DNA of 64,000 bases, taken from contig JBGSHS010000342.1 in assembly GCA_041752115.1 (NCBI GenBank), forward strand, positions 5,459-69,458. Direction: 5' to 3'. Source of the DNA: JAJRVM01 sp041752115. Lineage in GTDB: Bacteria > Planctomycetota > Planctomycetia > Pirellulales > Pirellulaceae. Made by a program: the position numbers and the translations under genes. A model generated the notes under the pieces. That model had not been told where the DNA came from and did no database searches. It saw only the letters and a program-made list of their open reading frames with translations. Below, piece after piece: positions 59,904 through 64,000 of this stretch (positions are counted from its first letter, which is position 1; the number at the start of each line of letters is the position of its first letter).

Positions 59904-62165
59904 TCAAACCAGGCCGTTACGTCGGCGCAAGCCCCACGCCGCGGCCCAGATCCCGTAGACAGTCAGCAACACCCACCAGCGGTCCCAGGCGATGATCTTG
60001 ACCGATCGCTGTGGACGACTGGCGGACAGATACTCGTCGAACTTCTCGACCAACTGCTCTGGCTGCCCACGCTCCAGCACAGCACCTCCACTCTCTTTCG
60101 CGATCATCTCCAGCAAGTCACTTCGCGCCGCTACATCCAGACGTTCCGTCAGGTTATGTCGCACGTCGAAGACCGCCACGGCTGAGCTGTCGTTATTCGC
60201 TCCAACGACGGTCGCTCGATATTGGCCTTCGGGCAGCTGGCCAAATACCACGCGAAACTGACCAGGCCACGTACCAGCTGCCACCGGCGAAATCGTCTGC
60301 GGTGCTGCCAGGCCAGTCCCCGTCAGCTCCACCCGCGGCGCGTCTCCTCCGGCGATGTTCCGGGTCAACAGCGTTGCCGTGGCAGGTTCGTTGCTATTGA
60401 AAGTGACTTTGTCACTGCGCATGGCCACTTGTTGTGAGGGGAGCAGCCCGGAATTGGCCACCAGCCAGCGGATCAGACTGCGCCAGAGCATTCCATACGT
60501 CTCGTCGAACTGCTGGTGCTCGGGAGGCAGGAAGGCCCATCGCCACATGCCTGCCCCTTCTACGACGACGACTCGACCATTGCCCACCGGTTGGTAACTG
60601 ATCACGGGAGCTGAGTTCGTTGGATCGTCGGCGGTGGCCAGCACGACGGTCAGCGGTTTGGGCTGTTGAGGCTGTGCCACCGTGGCGAGTGTGGGCAGCT
60701 GGGCCAGCATGTCTTGGCCCCCCTCCTGGACCGGAAGCCACTGCGCACTGCGTCCTGTGTCGGTCAGTTTCACTCGGAACCGCGACTCACGCGCCGGAGT
60801 CCATCGTACCGGCATCAATTCGGCCAACTGTTGACTGACCTGCGTGGCAGGCGAGCCGCGGAAGCAGACCAGCGAACCGTTATCTTCGGCCAGCCACTTC
60901 TTGAGTTGGCTGGTGCGCGCGTCGCTCAGGAAGGCCTCGGCGTCACGTCCCAGAAGGACGATCTGGTATGTGGCGAAGCCCTGTGGCCCGCTCAGCAGGT
61001 CGTCCAGGTCCCGGTGAATGCTCCAGCGTTCGCCGCGCAATTCGCCGCTGCCGTCCGGAGTTGAGCCGGTCCCATCGTCGGCGTCCTCCCGCGTGATGTG
61101 ACGCTGCAGATAACGGCCTTCCGCCAGACGAATCAACGTTGTCAGGTCGACCGATGCATCTGCGGCCAGCGTGCGCACCAGGAACTTGGTGTCCCAGTAA
61201 GGCTTTCCCTCGAGCAGCAGGACCCGAACCGGTTCGTCGACAACCCGCAGTGACAAGGTGGCGTTGTTGTTGACGTCGGTCACCTCACCGGCGTGAGGCT
61301 GCAAGCGGACCTGGTAACGATACAGCCCGCTCTCGTGCTGCACGACCTGCAGGGTCGTATCGGTAGTTCCGTCGGGCGCGACGCGCACGTCCTGACGTTC
61401 CACCTCCTGGTCATCGAGCTGCAGCGACAGTTGGACCCGATCAACCAGCGCTCCACGCTGGTGAATCGTCACCGACACTGGTACGGTCTGTCCGGGAAAA
61501 GCCATCTCCTGGGGGAGTCGCAACGAGACTTGCAGATCCTGAACTCCAGAGCCGGTTCCAATGGTGTTCACGTAGATCGGCGCAGCCATCGCATGGGCTC
61601 TGGCCACGCTCTGCCGCAACGCCCCGACGCCGCCACTCGCATTGTGTACTCCATCACTCAGCAACAGCAGCGCCTGGCCTTGCGGGCGGTCGTCGAGCGA
61701 CTGCTCGATTCCCGCTCCCAGATCGGTCGACATGCCATCCGGCTGCTGTCGGTCGAGTTCCTGGATTCCTCGCCAGGCCGTTGTCTCAGCGACCGATCCG
61801 ACGCGCACTTCAAACCGGTCCTTCAAGGCGTACATCGTCTCCCCGGCAATCAGGCAAGCCTGTTGGTAGCGAGTCGATCCATTGTCGCCGTCGGGTATTG
61901 CCATGCTCGCCGAGTGATCCACCAGAATCGTCAAACGAGGTTTGCCCTCGGGAGGTGGAATCGGTTCGATCCATGTCGGATTCAACAGGATTAATAGCGG
62001 CAATGCCAGGGCAACGGTCATCAAGGCGAGAATCCCCTGACGAACGCGTCCAGACAAGCGGGTGCGACTGGCCAGCGCGTACGTTATCAGCAACCCCATG
62101 GCTGCCAGCGCCAACGGAAGCCATAGCGCCAAAGGAATGTACGGTTCGAATGCCAGACCCTTCAC
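59904..62165 (-). CDS. Membrane protein with von Willebrand type A domain
   Basis: A 753-residue protein, GTG start. Two N-terminal membrane spans (about 10-31 and 43-62) are followed by a vWA domain whose MIDAS motif is intact: ILVDHSASM (DxSxS), then a Thr in STDLGAGIEQ and the Asp in LLLSDGVHNAS. A C-terminal segment (WVLLTVYGIWAAAWGLR) anchors it again. Between them are beta-rich domains and a segment resembling glutamine amidotransferase-like folds (VVVVEGAGMWRWAFLPP). Related proteins in this cluster type are called BatA/BatB-like or 'glutamine amidotransferase' in annotations. Start and stop are 3 and 10 bases from its neighbours, so it is in a tight operon. Confidence 0.85.
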   Translation of the reverse strand: MKGLAFEPYIPLALWLPLALAAMGLLITYALASRTRLSGRVRQGILALMTVALALPLLILLNPTWIEPIPPPEGKPRLTILVDHSASMAIPDGDNGSTRYQQACLIAGETMYALKDRFEVRVGSVAETTAWRGIQELDRQQPDGMSTDLGAGIEQSLDDRPQGQALLLLSDGVHNASGGVGALRQSVARAHAMAAPIYVNTIGTGSGVQDLQVSLRLPQEMAFPGQTVPVSVTIHQRGALVDRVQLSLQLDDQEVERQDVRVAPDGTTDTTLQVVQHESGLYRYQVRLQPHAGEVTDVNNNATLSLRVVDEPVRVLLLEGKPYWDTKFLVRTLAADASVDLTTLIRLAEGRYLQRHITREDADDGTGSTPDGSGELRGERWSIHRDLDDLLSGPQGFATYQIVLLGRDAEAFLSDARTSQLKKWLAEDNGSLVCFRGSPATQVSQQLAELMPVRWTPARESRFRVKLTDTGRSAQWLPVQEGGQDMLAQLPTLATVAQPQQPKPLTVVLATADDPTNSAPVISYQPVGNGRVVVVEGAGMWRWAFLPPEHQQFDETYGMLWRSLIRWLVANSGLLPSQQVAMRSDKVTFNSNEPATATLLTRNIAGGDAPRVELTGTGLAAPQTISPVAAGTWPGQFRVVFGQLPEGQYRATVVGANNDSSAVAVFDVRHNLTERLDVAARSDLLEMIAKESGGAVLERGQPEQLVEKFDEYLSASRPQRSVKIIAWDRWWVLLTVYGIWAAAWGLRRRNGLV

Positions 62166-62168
62166 CGT

Positions 62169-64000
62169 TCAGCTCCGGAAAATCAACAGGACGGTCAGTT
62201 CGCCAATCAGACTGAAAACAGCTGCCGTCAGGATCCAGGTCCACAGGACGTCCCGCTGCTGACGGCCCTCGCTGACACTGCGATACTGCACCGCGTGGCC
62301 GGCGGCCAGGCGGTTTTCGAGCACATCGGCGGAGAGGTTTTCAAGCTGGCTCTCTTCGTCGGCCAGAAGAACCGGCAACGCCAGGATCGTCTCGTCCTCG
62401 TGCAGCACGCGATAAATGCCTGGCACCCCCGCGCTCTGCCACTTCCAGACTACACCAGTTCCGTCGCCCGAGAGCTCACCCAAGACGCCAGCCGCCTCCG
62501 ATTCCTGTGGTCCTGCCACGCGCAGCAACTGCGGTTCCGTGACGCTGCTGGGCAAACGCACGACCAGCGGTTCGCCGCTGATGGCCGCCGCTTCACCATG
62601 ACGCTGCTCCAACAGTTGCTGCACCAACTGATCCAGCAGCGGGACAAACGCTGCGGTACGAGGGAGTGTGGACCGATTCAGATCGGCGTTCAAGACGGTC
62701 AGTGTGCCGGCACCCGATGAAGTCCGAACCAGACAGGCTGTGCCATCGTTGTACGTGGCCAGCACGTCTTCTGCGATGGCCGACTCCCGACGACGTGAAT
62801 CGAGCCCGCCGGCAAACCGCATGCTTCCGACAATGGCCGGCGTGTTTTCGCCAAACACGTTGAAGGGAGGAGCGTTATCGCGCACGGAAGCGAGGAACAG
62901 ATCGCCGCGCGACCGTCCGCCGGCGGGTGGTGTGAAATCGACTGGCATCTGCAGATCGGTGCCGGCCAGTTTGGTCAACTCCTGCAGATTCGCAGCATCG
63001 ACGACTTCGCTGGCGACATAGAACAATGGGTGGCCGCGTCGCAGGAGTCCTGAGAGGAGCGTCAGTTCGTCGGGCAGCAGTTTTCCTGGATGGTCCACAG
63101 CGATCAGATCGGCCGAGGCCAGAGCCTGGCGATTCAGCTGGCCGGGACTCATCCGCACCAGTTGCGCCGCGTGCTGTTGGTCCGCGCGCACATCGGGGAC
63201 CAGACCACATTCCAGGTAGTGGCTGGATGAAGGGTACTGATGAGCTGGCTGACGCGAAATCAACGCGTACAGTGGTCGACTGCCAACCTGGGTGACCAGG
63301 CTGCGCTGATCGTCGGCGGTCAACGCATCCTGGACGCCCGTCAGCCGCGCTTCACCCGCTTGCCATCCTGCCTCGGGCAAGAGGATTTCTTGAGCGAGTG
63401 TGGTGCGACGTCCGGCGGCGCAGCTGCCCTCCAGGCGATAGGTGGCGCTGCCCACCGCCACTTCGACCGTGACGGCGCGCTGCGTGGGTGAGTAGTTCCC
63501 CACGTCGACTTCCAGTAACGACTCTCGGCCGGCGGAGGTCCGCCCGCGGAAGCCGACGCGCAAGACCGCCAGGTTGATGAGCGGCTCCTCGGGAGCAACG
63601 GATTCCAGCTGAATCTGAGTCGCCTGTGGCAAGCCGGCCAGATCGGCGCTCGCCCAGTTCGAGCGCTGGAAATCACTCACCACGACCAGCTCGATCCGCT
63701 GTGCGTCCCTTCCCTCAACCGGCGTGAGCATTTCGGCGGCCAGCGCAATGGCTCGTTGGATATCCAGCCGCTCGGGCCATGCCTGAGCCTGGGACAGCGC
63801 GTCGCGCAACGCTTCGAAATTCTGTGACGGTTCGGTCAGTATGGGGCGGGGATGAGCGCCGGCGAGAATCAAGTTGGCGCTCAAACCGGGATGATAGCGG
63901 AGATACGACGCCGCCACGCTCCGCGCGCGTTCCAACGCGGTGACACCCCCCTGCACCGCTGCCATGCTCTGACTGACGTCGAGCACCACGACCCGCGTGG
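62169..64000 (-). CDS. BatA-like vWA membrane protein, N-terminus beyond the window
   Basis: At least 610 residues, running off the right edge. The visible start is in the vWA domain: VVVLDVSQSM (MIDAS DxSxS), ending in the strand LVVVSDFQRSNW. The remainder is a series of beta-rich domains and a C-terminal membrane segment (TWILTAAVFSLIGELTVLLIF). The expected N-terminal BatA membrane segments would lie upstream at >64000. Four bases separate its stop from the next gene, so both are cotranscribed. In clusters of this kind the upstream genes usually are a MoxR AAA+ ATPase and a DUF58 protein; that is a prediction. Confidence 0.82.
   Translation of the reverse strand, partial: TRVVVLDVSQSMAAVQGGVTALERARSVAASYLRYHPGLSANLILAGAHPRPILTEPSQNFEALRDALSQAQAWPERLDIQRAIALAAEMLTPVEGRDAQRIELVVVSDFQRSNWASADLAGLPQATQIQLESVAPEEPLINLAVLRVGFRGRTSAGRESLLEVDVGNYSPTQRAVTVEVAVGSATYRLEGSCAAGRRTTLAQEILLPEAGWQAGEARLTGVQDALTADDQRSLVTQVGSRPLYALISRQPAHQYPSSSHYLECGLVPDVRADQQHAAQLVRMSPGQLNRQALASADLIAVDHPGKLLPDELTLLSGLLRRGHPLFYVASEVVDAANLQELTKLAGTDLQMPVDFTPPAGGRSRGDLFLASVRDNAPPFNVFGENTPAIVGSMRFAGGLDSRRRESAIAEDVLATYNDGTACLVRTSSGAGTLTVLNADLNRSTLPRTAAFVPLLDQLVQQLLEQRHGEAAAISGEPLVVRLPSSVTEPQLLRVAGPQESEAAGVLGELSGDGTGVVWKWQSAGVPGIYRVLHEDETILALPVLLADEESQLENLSADVLENRLAAGHAVQYRSVSEGRQQRDVLWTWILTAAVFSLIGELTVLLIFRS

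Overview
The window reads as chromosomal DNA of a planctomycete, probably from the Pirellulales or relatives. The reasons are the DUF1549/DUF1553 and DUF1501 gene pair, the Tat-exported sugar-metabolism enzymes, the small IYSADxxRRTR-type lipoprotein, the planctomycete-type OleA, the MoxR/BatA-type von Willebrand cluster, GC-rich coding sequence, frequent GTG/TTG starts, weak Shine-Dalgarno sites and large gaps between genes. I found no rRNA, tRNA, CRISPR array, transposase, integrase or phage gene. 44 complete and 2 edge-truncated protein genes are supported.

Layout. 1-5.3 kb (minus strand): start of an unknown gene, UroD-like protein, Gfo/Idh/MocA dehydrogenase, SIR2 deacylase, DUF2062 membrane protein, YhcC-type radical SAM protein. 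5.4-13.2 kb (plus): FHA protein, cysteine-desulfurase-like enzyme, YkgJ-type Cys-cluster protein, HU-like protein with a clear promoter, small lipoprotein, pyrD, trpS, acpS. 13.3-22.5 kb: topA (minus), a membrane-anchored SurA/PpiD-like chaperone with a long Pro/Glu-rich insert (plus), glgB and a degenerate RNase HI-fold protein (minus). 23.3-29.6 kb: membrane protein, DJ-1/PfpI, a class-I amidotransferase lacking its cysteine, an orphan OleA-like thiolase, GT4 glycosyltransferase, DinB. 30.2-39.8 kb: Gfo/Idh dehydrogenase divergent from a Tat-exported TIM-barrel isomerase, a lipoprotein, tandem DUF4139-like paralogues, an exported GH5-like hydrolase and two small proteins. 40.7-46.4 kb: DUF1549/1553, DUF1501 and PPC-domain exported trio. 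46.4-49.7 kb: PQQ-type beta-propeller, nitroreductase, gamma-glutamylcyclotransferase-like protein.

49.8-64.0 kb (minus, running off the right edge) is a seven-gene envelope cluster: two vWA membrane proteins with intact MIDAS motifs, a DUF4175-like coiled-coil membrane protein, a DUF4159 protein with four consecutive cysteines, a tetraheme lipoprotein fused to a metallophosphatase-like domain without its metal ligands, a thioredoxin-HEAT protein and a SIMPL-domain protein. The first four match the membrane part of the MoxR/DUF58/BatA clusters known from planctomycetes. The redox and HEAT additions make it the best candidate here for a poorly described system.

Between genes there is a short dispersed repeat with a core around AATATCGAACAAGGAA. 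It has two nearly full copies 23 kb apart, one inverted copy facing the first, and a probable fourth partial copy. A second repeat-like segment lies downstream of the 30.2 kb dehydrogenase gene. Strong hairpins sit between several convergent gene pairs. All functional calls come from motif reading; no search was run.
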